64,000 bases of DNA from Agelas oroides. Lineage: Eukaryota > Porifera > Demospongiae > Agelasida > Agelasidae. The notes under the pieces were generated by a model. The model was not told where the DNA came from. It worked only from the letters and a program-made list of their open reading frames with translations, and made no database searches. This document shows positions 1-13,428 of the stretch, in pieces. Positions within the stretch are counted from its first letter, which is position 1. Each line of letters begins with the position of its first letter. A program made the translations under genes and the position numbers. The stretch covers positions 6,740,361 through 6,804,360 of the forward strand of contig OX422190.1 of NCBI GenBank assembly GCA_949130485.1, written 5' to 3'.

Positions 1-529
1 TTATTAACACTTGATGTACCCAAGACTAAGTGTGGGTGTTGACAAACACCAGTGAGAGGTGTTTCTCAGCATTAGATATATAGCAATATACACTGTAAAA
101 AATTAGGTGTTTAAGTACACCCAATAAACCCAAAAAGGTGTCAACAAACACCCTAGAGTGCTTTATTAACACTTGATGTACCCAAGACTAAGTGTGGGTG
201 TTGACAAACACCAGTGAGAGGTGTTTCTCAGCATTAGATATATAGCAATATACACTGTAAAAAATTAGGTGTTTAAGTGCACCCTATATGGGGTGTTTCA
301 ATAAACCCAAAAAGGTGTCAACAAACATCCTAGAGTGCTTTACTAACACTTGATGTACCCAAGACTAAGTGTGGGTGTTGACAAACACCAGTGTGAGGTG
401 TTTCTCAGCATTAGATATATAGCAATACACTGTACAAAAATTAGGTGTTTAAGTGCACCCTATATGGGGTGTTTCAATAAACCCACACCCAAAAAGGTGT
501 CAACAAACACCCTAGAGTGCTTTCCAAGA

Positions 530-530
<1 letters not shown>
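1..530. repeat. Tandem repeat of about 161-178 bp, three-plus copies
   Basis: Three full copies and one partial, each starting near CTTGATGTACCCAAGACTAA (about 11, 172, 350, then partial at about 524). Each contains the opposing motifs GGTGTTGACAAACACC and GGTGTCAACAAACACC, which can pair. Related single copies occur at about 18530-18650, 19590-19670 and 20395-20460. Confidence 0.85.
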
Positions 531-1527
<997 letters not shown>

Positions 1528-1665
1528 CCACAAGAAAAGAAAACAATTGGGTGTACAGTACCATCCAAACCAAAGCTCGGCTACACTAAGTTCACACTGG
1601 GGTTAGGGTTGACTGCATCTGTCCATCAGATTTCCTGCCCATTGGGTAGAACACATCACCTCAGC

Positions 1666-1692
1666 AGAGAGAGAGAGAGAGAGAGAGAGAGA
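1666..1692. repeat. (GA)n microsatellite
   Basis: 27 bases of GA. The unit 2 counterpart near 21490 is much shorter. Confidence 0.9.
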
Positions 1693-2514
1693 ATCCATAA
1701 ACTATAAAGTTTACATGCCAGTGCATGCCAGCAGTCACCCAAGTATAACTTGCACACGACACACACAATGCAAACATCATGCACTGTCCTTAGATACATA
1801 CTGTGTTAGAATCCTGCCTGCATGCATCAGACATCAAAAATGAGAGCTAAATTTGTTAAGCTCAGATGACAGAAAAAATATTTCATCATCCACATACAGA
1901 ATGTGACACTTTGCATGGTGACAGGTGAGGCTGGGACTGAGAGATGTTCTGCTGTTTTTTCAGTTTGTGTTCACTGTTCTTGGGTATGTATTTCTTTTTT
2001 GTTGGAGCAAAATTAGTGTTTTCTTATTTCAGGAGGATCATGGAGAACTTGTTTGTCTTGTGGATATACTTTTGGTTTTTCACCTTTTCTTTCTGACCCA
2101 CTTAAAAGTGGCATCACTGCATGTTATGATAGTTTTACCTGTCCACAAGCTGCAATAGATAATACGCAAATGTGCTGCTTTATCATGTGGTCACATGCTG
2201 CTTCAGGCGTTAACTTAGGAAGATATAGCTCGAAGATTAATCACCCCACTAAACTCCTAGCTGAGATAACTTCCTTGCTGAGGTAGGATCAGTAATGATT
2301 TCATACTTCACTGCTAAATGGCTGCCTGCAGTGAGGTAAGATTACTAATCATCTTCATAAACTAAGTCTTCATACTTGATTCATGGGGTACAATAACTAC
2401 ATTATAGCAGTTTCTGTTATGTCTTTTTTTTTTGTGCATATTGAGTTGGGAATTTCTATGGGTGATAATGACCATAATTGGGTTAATACAGCTGCGTATA
2501 TTTGAAATTATGGG

Positions 2515-2830
2515 GAGTCGGTAAAACGCGGAATAACGGAATAACTTCTTAATTATCCAGAAATGAAAATGCTTTGAACTTTGCCGACACAGATACTTGG
2601 GTTCTACTTTGTCAATGATAAAGCCCGGCTGACAGGCACCGTCAAGCCTTGCAACGAGGCTAAGTAAACTAGGACTTTATACGCCGGCAGCCTGCTTACC
2701 GCGCTTCTTCTAACGGTACCGCTACCATGATTGGCAAAGTTCAAAGCGTTTTCATTTCCGGCCAATTAAAAGTTATTCCGTTATCAGTTCCGTTATTCCG
2801 TTATTCCGCTATTCCGCGTTTTACCGACTC
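2515..2830. mobile_element. Inverted-repeat element with GAGTCGGTAAAACGCGGAAT ends
   Basis: 316 bp. Both ends carry an inverted repeat of about 90 bp starting GAGTCGGTAAAACGCGGAAT, with reiterated CGGAATAA blocks. Present only in unit 1, between sequences that correspond to 22365 and about 22490 in unit 2. No clear target duplication was seen. No coding capacity, so a miniature inverted-repeat transposon (MITE) is likely. Confidence 0.8.
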
Positions 2831-3314
2831 TCATTTTTTTGCTAAAATATTTAACATTCTACAGGACGCGCCCAGCGCAGAAGAATGTTATCATAGAAAC
2901 GGCTCTCCACTGCGTTTCAAACTTCAACTGCCCATGGAGTGGCGTCTTACGGCAGCTACTTTTGGACTCGCTTTGGGGGCGGGACAACTTAGCCTCGTTC
3001 CCAGGCCCGAGCGAGTACTGGGAAGCGTACAGGCCGTAGAGGGCAACACCTCTTGAGAATCAGGCTCCGCAAGACAAATTCCACAAGGGGACGTGGCCAA
3101 ACAGCCGACGTGTCAACATCAAAAAGCCAGCTATGAATATTTGCCGCGTAAACGAGTTACAAAATAATTCGACATAGCTTGGAATACACATCCGGTAGCT
3201 TCTACGTCGTCCTGGCGTGTGCACACTGTACACTGGTTTCATGATGTTCACACACGACCGGAGCGTGCTTACAAGTTAAATGTGCATAGTGTTCTAGTCT
3301 GGCTGAGAGACGTC

Positions 3315-6300
3315 ATGCAGTCACAGAGTGAAGAAGTTTGCGTGGAGCTGACTGCATTTCAGCAGCTGAATGGACCGGAGGACCCCCAGTCGTTGTCTAC
3401 AGCATCTAGCAATGGAGCAGGAGCAGTGACACCAGGAAATGGAGAGTGTGACTTTAGGCACCCTGCCGGTGTGTTGGAGAGGGCAAAAACATATTTGTAC
3501 AACAACTGGCAGCATCTGGAGCTTTTGCTACTCGCGGTGGTCATTGTGGTTGTGTTGATGCTACTGCTTCTGCCCACTATATTCTACCACTTGCCACTAC
3601 CACCGGTAAGTACGTTACACATACAAAATTTCTATCATTTGCATACTGCAAATGATAGAAATTTATGGGGAACCAGATGGTTCCATTAGCAATACGTAAT
3701 TGTTCAGTGTAGTTGAACTCAAACAAACAGCCAGTAAATTATATAGAGCCATGTAGCTACACCTCTTCTAGGTACTCTGGACTTCTTTAGTAGTGTGCAC
3801 GGACAATTTCACAGCTGAGAACCAAGACTAAGTAGTCTAAATTGAATTTGCCCCCACTGACTTGGCCTATAATGTACTTACAAAACTGCTCTGGATATAA
3901 GTAAAACAAATTTTTTTTGTTGCATTTTTGTACAACTCGTGCAATTTTCAGGATCGGTTTATGACACTATACTTCAGGGCCTTTTGTTAGATGTTAGCCT
4001 CATATACCCAGGCGTGGTGACCGAAAAGGTATAAGGCTATATAGGCCCTTTGTATAAACTGTTCAGTTGGTGCATGTAATGTAACATTAGTAAACTAAAC
4101 ATGGAATGCTCTTAAAAGTTTAGGTCAGTTCAGAGTAGCCTAATAGTTAAATCTGCATGTAAATATCATTACCTAGCTCCAATTTGATCTCTGTGAGCAG
4201 GTATATTGTATGTATCTGTGAATGTATATACAAGTCACATGACACTGACCAATTGGGCATGTGTAAAACATCCATGGACTCTGGACTTGGATAATGGTTA
4301 TGGACTGGACTAATAGACTATATTGACTGGAGTGGGAATGGAAGTATCTTAAGTGGTAACCACACTCCAAGTGAAAACACAAGCATGTTAGGTTTAAAAA
4401 CGAAAACACAAACATGGCTATAAGGGTGCTGACACTTCAGTGACTGACCACATCATGTCATTAACCCTTGGTCCATAAGTACTGCAAGACTTCAAACTTT
4501 GTTTTTTTTCCTATGTGTATTGCAAGTGTGTGCATGTCTTTGGTTTCACTATACTGCCACTGTATTATGTTTGTGGCCAGGGTTTTTCCTGGAAGTCTTT
4601 ATAGTAAGATTTCTTCAATACTCTGAGTTGTGCTACATCTGTGAACTACATGTACATAGTGGCAGTGCTTAATGTTTTGTTGTATAGAAGCAGGACAATT
4701 ATTCTGTGGGTTGGTTGTCCTATGACAGATTTACAAATCATGAGTCCAAAGTCCAATCCACTAACCCAATCCATTTTATTACTACACTTGCCCTTACCAA
4801 CCACATCACTGGCCAGTGCAAATAAAACTTAGCAGATTGCTGACCATGCAGTATGAATCAATGTGGCTGTCACATGTTAACAGTTGACTACATTTGAGTC
4901 ACAGAAAATTCTAAACACATCTCATCTGCTTCATGTGTCTTCTCAGTTGTGTAGAAAGTTGTGTACTTAGCACCTACTTTGGAAAATCAGTGAGCCATAA
5001 ACTTATTGATATTCATTGCCAAAATTCTTCAAGTATTACACCGCTATATAGAATATTCATGTTGACCAGTGTGATGCGACCATGTGTGCTCACACTCCTA
5101 CATGCAGTGGGAATTGCTAAAACAAAATAACAAGCTTTGTGCTTTGCTATACAGCATGTATCCAGTGAGGTAGCCTTGTGTACTTAACAACTACTTTGGA
5201 AAATCAGTGAGCTATGAACTTATCGATATTCATTGCCAAAATTCTTGTCGGTATTCCACACATCAGTATTACACCGCTATATAGAATATTCATGTGTGAC
5301 TAGTGTGATGCGACCATGCATGTGTGCTCACACTCCTACACCCTCCAGCGGGAATTACTAAAACAAAGCAACAAGCTTTGTGCTTTGCTATACAGCATGT
5401 ATCCAGTGAGGTAGCCTTGTGTACTTAGCACCTACTTTGGAAAATCAGTGAGGTATGAACTTATCGATATTCATTGCCAAAATTCTTGCCGGTATTCCAC
5501 ACATCAGTATTACACCGCTATATAGAATATTCATGTGTGACTAGTGTGATGCGACCATGTGTGCTCACACTCCTACACCCTCCAGCGGGAATTACTAAAA
5601 CAAAATAACAAGCTTTGTGCTTTGCTATACAGCATGTATCCAGTGAGGTAGCCTTGCAACTGCTATCTGTAGAACACTAGGCAAACCTGTTGGCGACCTC
5701 AACATCATCCTAAAGCTAGTGTTGAAAAGCAGCATGAGTTGGTTGTAGTAAGTTTGGTGTTATATTAATTTGCCCTATGTGCATTTCTTACTTACAGCAT
5801 GGGCACGAGGCTATTTTTCCCAAGCTTGATTTTGCTTCTTTGGAGATTGAGCCAGGCAAAAAGCCCTTCATCAATTTATTATGACCTCTGTTCATATACC
5901 ATTGGGTAGCAAGTTAGTAGCCTATTCATTGTCTTGTTCAAAAGAGTTTTGCAGGCTGAAAGGTCTGACTATCAGTATACAAAAAGCATGCTGATGTACT
6001 TTTGTGTCTTGTGGGTGTTTCTGTGTTTATTTAGTTCCACATACTTGAGATAGCTCTCTGTCTATAGAAGTTAATCTAGTGTGAATTGAATGTCCACTCA
6101 TTGATTTCTTTTTTGTTTATTGCTTTGTAGCTGCTGTTTATAATGTTCGGTGTATGTATGGTTTTCAATCGCAGATGAATGTTGGTTCAGTAAATCGGAG
6201 CAATAACGCTACTGGAACATCTATTGTCCCCAACACTGGTATGTGCTCCAACTGGGTCACTCAAACAGATTCAATGTGTTCATCTAATGTAGTCTACACT

Positions 6301-9300
6301 CAAGATGCTTGCCAAGACTATCTGCTAACACTTCAAGGATGTCTACCCAATAGGCAGGGCAGCAGGGATGTTTATGTTTCAGTTGCTGACCAAGTGGAAA
6401 CTGAGGGACAAGTAAACCTACTTCTGAATGGTTTGAGAAATTTCATCAGACCGAGCCATGAGTGTCAAGCTGCTGTTGAGCCATTCTTGTGTTTGTACTT
6501 GTTTGGGTTATGTGACAGCAGTGGAGTGGCTTATGAGCCTTCTTTCGAGGAGTGTGTGTTCATTAGCACAGATGTATGTGCATCTGAGTGGACTCGAGCA
6601 AACAACCTCCTCATCCAGGTTGGACGGTCACCTCTGCCAGAGTGTGCATCCTTCCCAAGTACTGCCACAGATATCAGTGGTAAGCATGCAGTTAGCCAGA
6701 CAGTGTTTAGGCCTGCTAGCTCACCACTTACACATGTATAGGCATGTATTCATACTATATACATAATATGAATTTATGTATGTGTATTATATAATGTAGA
6801 ACATTGTGGGGCGAACGTGAGCAAGCAATACCCTGCGGTATTTAACTGTTATATAGCTAAGGCTCAGATCACAGCACACAGGTAGCTAAACAAGGTTTGT
6901 CACTCTACTGTCTGCAAAGGTGCTTAAGAGCTTAGAAAAGGTGTCATGGCTGCAGAAAGTAGCTTGTCATGGAGCGGCAGCATACGATGAGCCATTTGTG
7001 CTACCTAAGCAGATACTCTGGCTAACTGTAGACTAAGTCTGAACACAGCCTGCTTGTCATGCATAGTCCTTACTTGAGGCATTTTAGAGAAAGGCCGGCA
7101 GATGGGAGTCAGCCATGAAGCAATGTCTCTGCCGCCTTCTGCGTTCAGCCTGTCTACACTCAATTGTTAGCCCTTGCATATGTACAGTAGATACTCACGC
7201 TCCAGCTGCCTCTCCCGAATGTTGCACACAACTACTGTCTCTTGTTACTCAGTAGGTACGCATGCTCTGACTGTCCTCCCTTGCTGTCTCTCATAACCAT
7301 CGTCATTCTTCAAGCTCGTCATTCTTCAAGCTCATCTGCTCGCTGACTCTACTAGTTGTAAAAAATATTATGTATTGTCTGCATGTGGTGTGCGACTATT
7401 GCGTTAAATTACAGTGTCAAAAAACAACTCACTAGTGTGGGGCTCGCTTAGCCTAATTCCTAGACCCTGCCCAGCTTTCCATCGCTTGTGCAGTACGGAA
7501 AAGCCTGGGAATGAGGATAGGGCTCGCCCCAATAAACACACACACATATTTCCGTACAAAACATGTTATAAGGAAGACTTTTCATCTTTGGAACTTTTAG
7601 GAAGTGGCAGTGGCAGGCAGAGTGAGACCAATGTTCAATCACAACCAACAGCTAGAGTGCCTGAGCAGGTAAATTGCAGCACACTTCAGTGTCAAGAAGA
7701 CTTCTCCTGTAGTTCTGTGGGAAATGCTTCACTCTGTCTTCCTGTGTGTGGACGTTGGGAAGAATACTCTCGTAGCACTGTGGTGGCCATTGATGTTGTT
7801 GTCATTCTGTCTGCGGTGATTGGCTTTGTTTCCTCCATAGCAGTGCTTGTCATTTCATGCATACGATGGAATCGCATGTAAGTATGGTTCACAAGAACTG
7901 TGCAATGAGTTGAGCATTGTAGCATAGCACATTTCCTGGGGAGGAATCATACCCTAGTAGCAGTCACACCTAACCTATATGTAACCTGTGAACAGCATTG
8001 TTGTGGCTGCAGACATGTTTCTCTATGGTCTTGCCTTTCCCTCTCCAGTCTCTGTAGCATGCTTTCTGCTGACGCTGTATTGGATTATGCAGTAGTGCTT
8101 CTTGTGGAAGATTATTCATCTGCTCACTGTGCATGAAGAAATAGCTAGCTGTAGCATCTGGGGTGGAATGACAATGGAGTAGTTTCTGGACCACTATTTA
8201 CAGCATTCAACTTTTGTTTAAAGCCAATCTAGTATTGCTCACATGTACGCAAGAGTTAATCAGGGTTGGTATTGCTTGTAGATAGTGTCATCATGGTTTA
8301 AGTGTTGTTGTTGTTGTCTGTATTCAGGCTAGAGAAAAGTATGTTTTCTCAGTGTAGAAGATCCAGCAAGTCTTCTGCCATGTGACAGTGCTACATACTT
8401 GCATTGATTTTGGTTGAGTGCTGCAAGGAGTACAAAAAGTGTTGTTGCAGCGACTCATAACCTGGTGGATTTTTTCTTACTTGTCTTCAGAATGTTCATC
8501 AACTGACACATATCATGATACACTAATTATTCTGATAAAGTAATTAGTGTGCTTGTTTGTCTGTCATCAAAATTTTGTCTGCTTTGATATGTTTTAATGA
8601 CGTCTAAACACAAAGTAGATTGTTGGCATATATGTACTTAATAGAGATGACAGATTTTCAGTTGTCTGACTTGGCAGCATTTTTGCTTGAATTGGCCAGA
8701 GGTACATCATTGAATACATGGGCCCATGTTAACCTCATGACTGTGCAAAAGGCCAAGGTCAATATTGACTGTCTTACACATATGTATGGTAAGTGAAATA
8801 AAAGAAGCACAGAAATGAAAGTGTCAGAACCAAAGAAATGTTGGTTGAAGTTTCTGGAAGAGAATGGAGGGAAAAGGCTGTGGCACAGGCATCCAGTCTT
8901 CAGATGAGAGAAGACAAAGAGAAGCCTTGGCAGCGAAACACCTAGCAGACTCTCTGGAAGAGTAGCAGGTGACAAGACATGTGCTACTGTTCTTTCAATA
9001 CCAGACAAATTTGCAAGAATGACATTCCCCCACTGACTAAACAAGGCTGGGTGATATGTCTGTTGGTACAAGAAAAGAAAGTTGGTTTAGCAAGTTCTTG
9101 GCTTTATCTTCGGACATGCCACTTACGTTAGTCATTGTTCAGAATATGACGTTACCTGGGATTGATTATTTTCTACAGGTTCACTTTCCCCTCTGTGTTT
9201 GTTGTGTACATGACAATCACACTGATGGTAGTAGGTAAGTCTTTACTGCATGTGGGCATTGTATTGGGGTGACTATAAACACTGGACTTGGGGACCCAGT

Positions 9301-12300
9301 GACCCAAGAACCTGAGGATTGGCGACCCAAGGACACAGAGCTCTGAGGGCTGTGTTCTGACTCTTTCTGTGTTGGTGGGGCTTGTTTGCTAGCATTGCAT
9401 AGCAGCTGTTGCAGCAGAAATGCAACTTACTGGGAATCTGTGTCAGTGCTATAAGCCTAAGCTAATGGCTATGTCTGGTATGTTGTTACTGTGCACACTG
9501 AAGATGTTTTAGACAGTGCTGTTTCACACTATATTCTCAATTTCGACAGTCTCCTTTACCACTACTACTGGTCTCACTAAGGACTTGCATATGTAAAGTT
9601 GGAGTGAGTCTAGCCTTTTCAAGCTATTGATAGTTCGTTGATGAAAATGTACATACCCTGGGACCTTTGTATGGAGCTAGCTGCAATAAGGAGTCTGCCC
9701 GAGTTTTCACAGGGTGAAGAATGAATGAAAGAAGCTAGTGGGAAATTTGAAATTTGAAATCATCTGCTGCAAAATGGCATCTTTGTGTACCGTCATTATT
9801 CTAAGAGAACGGTAGATCCAATCTAGCGGAAGAAATTCAATTCTTGCGATGTTTGTTAATCCAATTATGCAGAAGGTAGCTGCACGAATTATTTTCGAGT
9901 GAATCCAATTTAGCTATTAGCGTAAGAGCCCGACACCACGAAGCGTTCTTACCAAAACAAAACGGCGAAGTCAGTGGCAGAATGAGTCTGTTTAGTGCAA
10001 CAGGAAGCGTTCCTATTAAAACAACACTTGTGAAGTCACTGCAGAGGCGTTGTAGTGCACCCAGACCGTGTTCTTATCAAAACAGGCAGACAGAACGATG
10101 CTCAGACGATCGAAGTTCCCGGAGCCTATACATGTACACTTGTGGTAAAGCCTATGGTAATTTAGTACTGCAGGCAACACTCCCTGAGGCGAAGAGGCCT
10201 CAGTGCGTGGCTAGTGCTTTTCTTGGAAAATGTGCTTCCATTACAGCGATGGATCTAATCTAGCGGAAGAAATTGGGTTCCTGGAAGTTTTGTAAATCTA
10301 ATATAGCTGAAGGCAGATTTGAAATTATTTAATTTCCTACCGTTCTATTCGAATCATGACGGTATATAGCAACGTGTATCATATGCTTACAACAACACAT
10401 GCAGCTGTGCATGAATTTGCATTGGCACAGATTGCTTGTGGTTGCATTTCTGTCATGACAGCTGAAAGTGAAACAGTCACAAAAGCTCTCGGTCCTTGAG
10501 ATCCTTCAGGTCCCTGATTTATAGGTCCTCATATTGTCCCCAGTCTTTGGGTCTGACATGGTTACAGATGAGAAGTGCATCACTCTGCTGCTGGGATGCA
10601 AGTCTATTGTCTTCCTACTGTTGTTTTTCTGCTATGCAGTGAAATAACTGTCTATTATAGTGCTCTGGCTTGTCATCGTTTTTGGTGCAAAGAGTGCATG
10701 TGGTGGTAGGGAATGTACACTAAGCACTATGTATAAATCTTCGTATATATGTTCGTCTGTAGCGTTTTTACAATTTGAAGTATAAGAGTTTTATACATAC
10801 AAATGTAACCTCAGCTCCCCACTTACATGCCTCATGCTAAGCTGTTTGGCAATTAACATTTTACATTGTGACTTGCCTAGTAGGTAGGTAGTATGCAGTT
10901 AGCCTCACACACTGTACCATCTGGCTATCTATGTATTTTTTGTAAATGTAAGGGCTCTAATACAACTGTGTACTTGTTCTCTATGAAAGTACTCTGATAA
11001 GTTTAACATGCTTGTTCAGCTGGTACAGGTTAACCATGATGATATATGCTGTGGGTGGCACTGCCCAATTATGTTAGTGTGCCCATTTGAAGTTACTGGT
11101 GCCACTCCACATCTAAAATTCCATAATATAGCAAACGTACAACTCATTCATTCAAGTTCTTTTCCGCCTTCTTCAGCTATGCTTGTCCTGATTACGTATA
11201 CTGACAGAACATCACTGTACTGCTCCTGGAAGCATTTGATTGATGTTGAGACAAGGAGGCTGATTGGCCCAACATCGTTTTGCACTTTGACAGGTTTGTG
11301 ATCTTGTAATTGCAATCAGCGGGGCAGAAGCAGGATTTTACTGTACTAGCTAGACAGTGTAACACCAAGAGGATGCATCTGTGCTGGGTGCAAGAGGGGG
11401 AGCTACTATGTGAAGGAGGCTGAATGAAAGTGGCTTCAACCAGGAGTGAGGATTTAAAGTCTTGTGTTGCTGAACCACAGTGATGAGAATCTTGATCTTA
11501 GCAGTTTACTTATTCATCCATAAGTGGTGGTGTACATACACCAGTACGCCATCAGAGTAGTAATTTAAATTAACTGGAAGCACATCAGTGTGCACCAGGC
11601 ACTGTTTCTCTTCTTTGGGTACTGTTAAATGTCATGGGCACCTTCATGACATTATAATTTTGGAGAAGTGTGCCATGCATGATGAAGCTTAAGTACTGGC
11701 CTGCGTATTCTGCCTAGAAGAGCTTATGAGCCGATCAAGGATACTGGTGCTGAATCTTTCAACACTATTTTTATCCTGACAAGTATACTGTTGAGTCCGA
11801 AGTCTGATGTCACATCACACGGAAGTATTGGAAAATAACAATATTTTACAAACTCCACATGTGAACAATATGTTCAGGTTCTCCTCTGTTTTTTGTGTGC
11901 TGGGTATGGGGCTACAGGCAAACATTCATGCATGTATTGTATAATTGACGTTAAGAGACTCAAATTGTTTTCTTTCTACTCTGCAGGAACTGTGCTCTAC
12001 TATGGCCTGTTTCAGCTTGCTGTGTGGTGGTTCTGCCATGAGATATCACTCTTTTGGAAGATCAAGTTTCCGTTTCATGCCAGATCATTTGAAACTGCAC
12101 ACCGTACAAAGTATGTCCACATCACAATGGTAATTGTGGGACTTGTACTACCAGCCCTACCAGTGATTGTGACTTTTACTACTGGGGATCCAACTGGTTT
12201 TGGAGTGACCAGATTTCCCCCAATCCTGTGTACTGGCCTGCAAAGTGATTCCACATTCTACTCCCTGGTTCTGCCCATCAACATTCTCATGGCTATTGGA

Positions 12301-13428
12301 ATTCCCCTGCTCATCATAATATTCTGGATCATTCACAAGGTAATAGTTGTACACACCCACAATGGAGTCATGAAAATGGTACATGTTATAGCAGTAAGAT
12401 GAAACGCACGAGGTAGCAATTAGTGCTACGTGATGACGTAATCATATGGGCTGCCATAGAGGCCCATAGTGAAAGGTGAAATCGATTTGCACAAACAGCT
12501 CTCGCTTGTTTGGCACAAAACTCTCTCAGTAGATGCTGCTAGGTGAGCTCTAGATCAACCGCTATGGCATTTTATGGCACACAATATATTCCACGGGGAC
12601 TCCTAAGGAAACAGTGAAATGCTTCATGTATAAGGAAGAGCTATAGCGGTCGATCTATAGAGCTCACCTAGCAGCATCTACTGAGTGAGTTTTGTGCCAA
12701 ACAAACGGGAGCTGTTCGTGTAAATCGATTTCACCTTTCACTATGGGCCTCTATGGCAGCCCATATGATTACGTCATCACGTAGCACTAATTGCTACCTC
12801 GCGCGTTCACTAATTACTAGCTTCCAACCTCCTCTGCCTCAGAGTGTTGTGAATGGCTTTTGCTGACCAGGGTGCAGTTTGACAAGTAACCTGAAAACCT
12901 CTGTAGTCTGCTATGGCTTTCAGTAGTTGTTGGTAGAGTGATGAATCAAGAGCAGTGATAATGTATTCTAAGGCTGACCAACAATAATGAACTTATTTTC
13001 ATTCCCAATTGCAGCAACATGGTTTAATCAAGACAAAACATTCAAAACAACCATTCAAGATTGGCACTGCTGAGCGAAAAATTCTGATTATTTTCAGCTA
13101 TTATGTCTTGCTGGCCACGATTGCCCTCACAGCTTTCACTGTCACTACAAGGACTGTTGTACAGTTTGCAGCTGTAGTAGCGGACTACTGGCGATGTGAA
13201 CTTACTGGTGTTGATCCTGAGAACCCATGCAATGAGCTGATAGTTTCTTTGGAGGGACTTCAATTTCCAGTATTAACATCATTCTCTTACATCCTCCTGG
13301 GACTTTTCCCTGCAGTGAACCTCGTATTTGCAGTTAACATCAGTGAACTAAAGCAGAAATTTAAGACCTGTTGTAGTCGATTGGAAAAGTTTTATTCCAG
13401 TGAGGAGCAAAGTACATCTTCTCCATAG
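3315..13428 (+). CDS. Frizzled-like class F receptor, tandem copy 1 (spliced)
   Basis: Likely a cell-surface receptor of the Frizzled/class F family. Exons read from splice signals and phase: 3315-3605, (5798-5855 uncertain), 6131-6679, 7601-7877, 9179-9234, 11177-11293, 11987-12339, 13015-13428. Exon 1 (97 aa) has a cytosolic-type tail and one helix at about residues 70-91; R/K residues lie before the helix and none after, so the N-terminus should be inside. Exon 2 carries a ten-cysteine CRD ending in a Frizzled-like pattern (FLC, GLC, EEC, DVC, ECASFP) and N-glycosylation sites NRS and NAT. Exon 3 has the linker and helix 1; exon 4 helix 2 (FTFPTVF, like Frizzled RFxYPxRP); exons 5-6 helices 3-5 (CTL...WW, FETAHRTKYVH, ILCTGL); exon 7 helices 6-7. 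About 704 aa with the small exon. The C-tail ends STSSP, about 8 residues shorter than in copies 2 and 3. The most diverged of the three copies. Confidence 0.85.
4960..5660 (+). repeat. Intronic tandem repeat of about 230-250 bp, three copies
   Basis: In the first intron of receptor copy 1. Each copy contains GTGTACTTAG, then ACACCGCTATATAGAATATT, TGTGATGCGACCATG and AACAAGCTTTGTGCTTTG. The homologous intron of copy 2 (27535-27985) has about two copies and that of copy 3 (47565-48205) has three. Confidence 0.85.
5798..5855 (+). other. Candidate small exon 1b of receptor copy 1
   Basis: Exon 1 ends in phase 0 at GTAAGT, but exon 2 needs one leading base. A 58-nt segment preceded by TTACTTACAG and followed by a GC dinucleotide (CCAG|GCAAAA) restores frame and reads HGHEAIFPKLDFASLEIEP. 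The copy 3 counterpart (48354-48408) is 55 nt, so the two differ by a whole codon, as expected for coding DNA. The copy 2 counterpart (28121-28170) is 50 nt and frame-breaking. An alternative is a donor four bases downstream of GTAAGT (GTACGT), present in all three copies, which also restores frame. A second reading frame of this segment begins MGTRLFFPSLILLLW and resembles a signal peptide, so an alternative first exon is also possible. Confidence 0.35.
6827..6842. other. Short hairpin in intron 2 of copy 1
   Basis: AATACC-CTGC-GGTATT. The paralogous site in copy 2 (29158-29173) is AATGCC-CTGC-GGCATT, so one stem pair changes from A-T to G-C on both arms. Function unknown; it could be part of a dispersed repeat. 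Confidence 0.5.
7449..7519. mobile_element. TAGCCTCG-family MITE, 71 bp
   Basis: Ends TAGCCTAATTCCTAGACCC and AAGCCTGGGAATGAGGATA are diverged forms of the family ends. Flanked by GGGCTCGCT and GGGCTCGCC, an imperfect 9-bp target duplication. Lies in intron 2 of receptor copy 1. Confidence 0.7.
9788..10364. mobile_element. TACCGTCATTATTCTAA-ended MITE, 577 bp
   Basis: Inverted ends TACCGTCATTATTCTAAGAG (left) and its imperfect complement at the right, extended by a shared CTAGCGGAAGAAATT block. It lies in the intron between exons 4 and 5 of copy 1. A second copy in opposite orientation is at about 62120-62562. TA at the borders fits a TA target duplication, but this is not proven. Confidence 0.75.
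12402..12809. mobile_element. Long foldback element in intron 6 of copy 1
   Basis: Two arms of about 165 bp in inverse orientation (ACGAGGTAGCAATTAGTGCT on the left, its complement at the right) around a short AT-rich centre. Absent from the same intron of copies 2 and 3. No clear target duplication found. Confidence 0.85.

Noticed and set aside
2053-2286. Open frame SCGYTFGFSPFLSDPLKS repeated at 21867-22132, with a CAG acceptor in front
   Set aside because: Changes between the copies are mostly amino-acid changing, there is no good donor, and an inverted copy near 14965-15160 has stops. It behaves as spacer repeat.
8658-9071. 137-codon minus-strand open frame in the exon 3-4 intron of copy 1
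   Set aside because: It is not present in the other two introns, and its composition is not protein-like.
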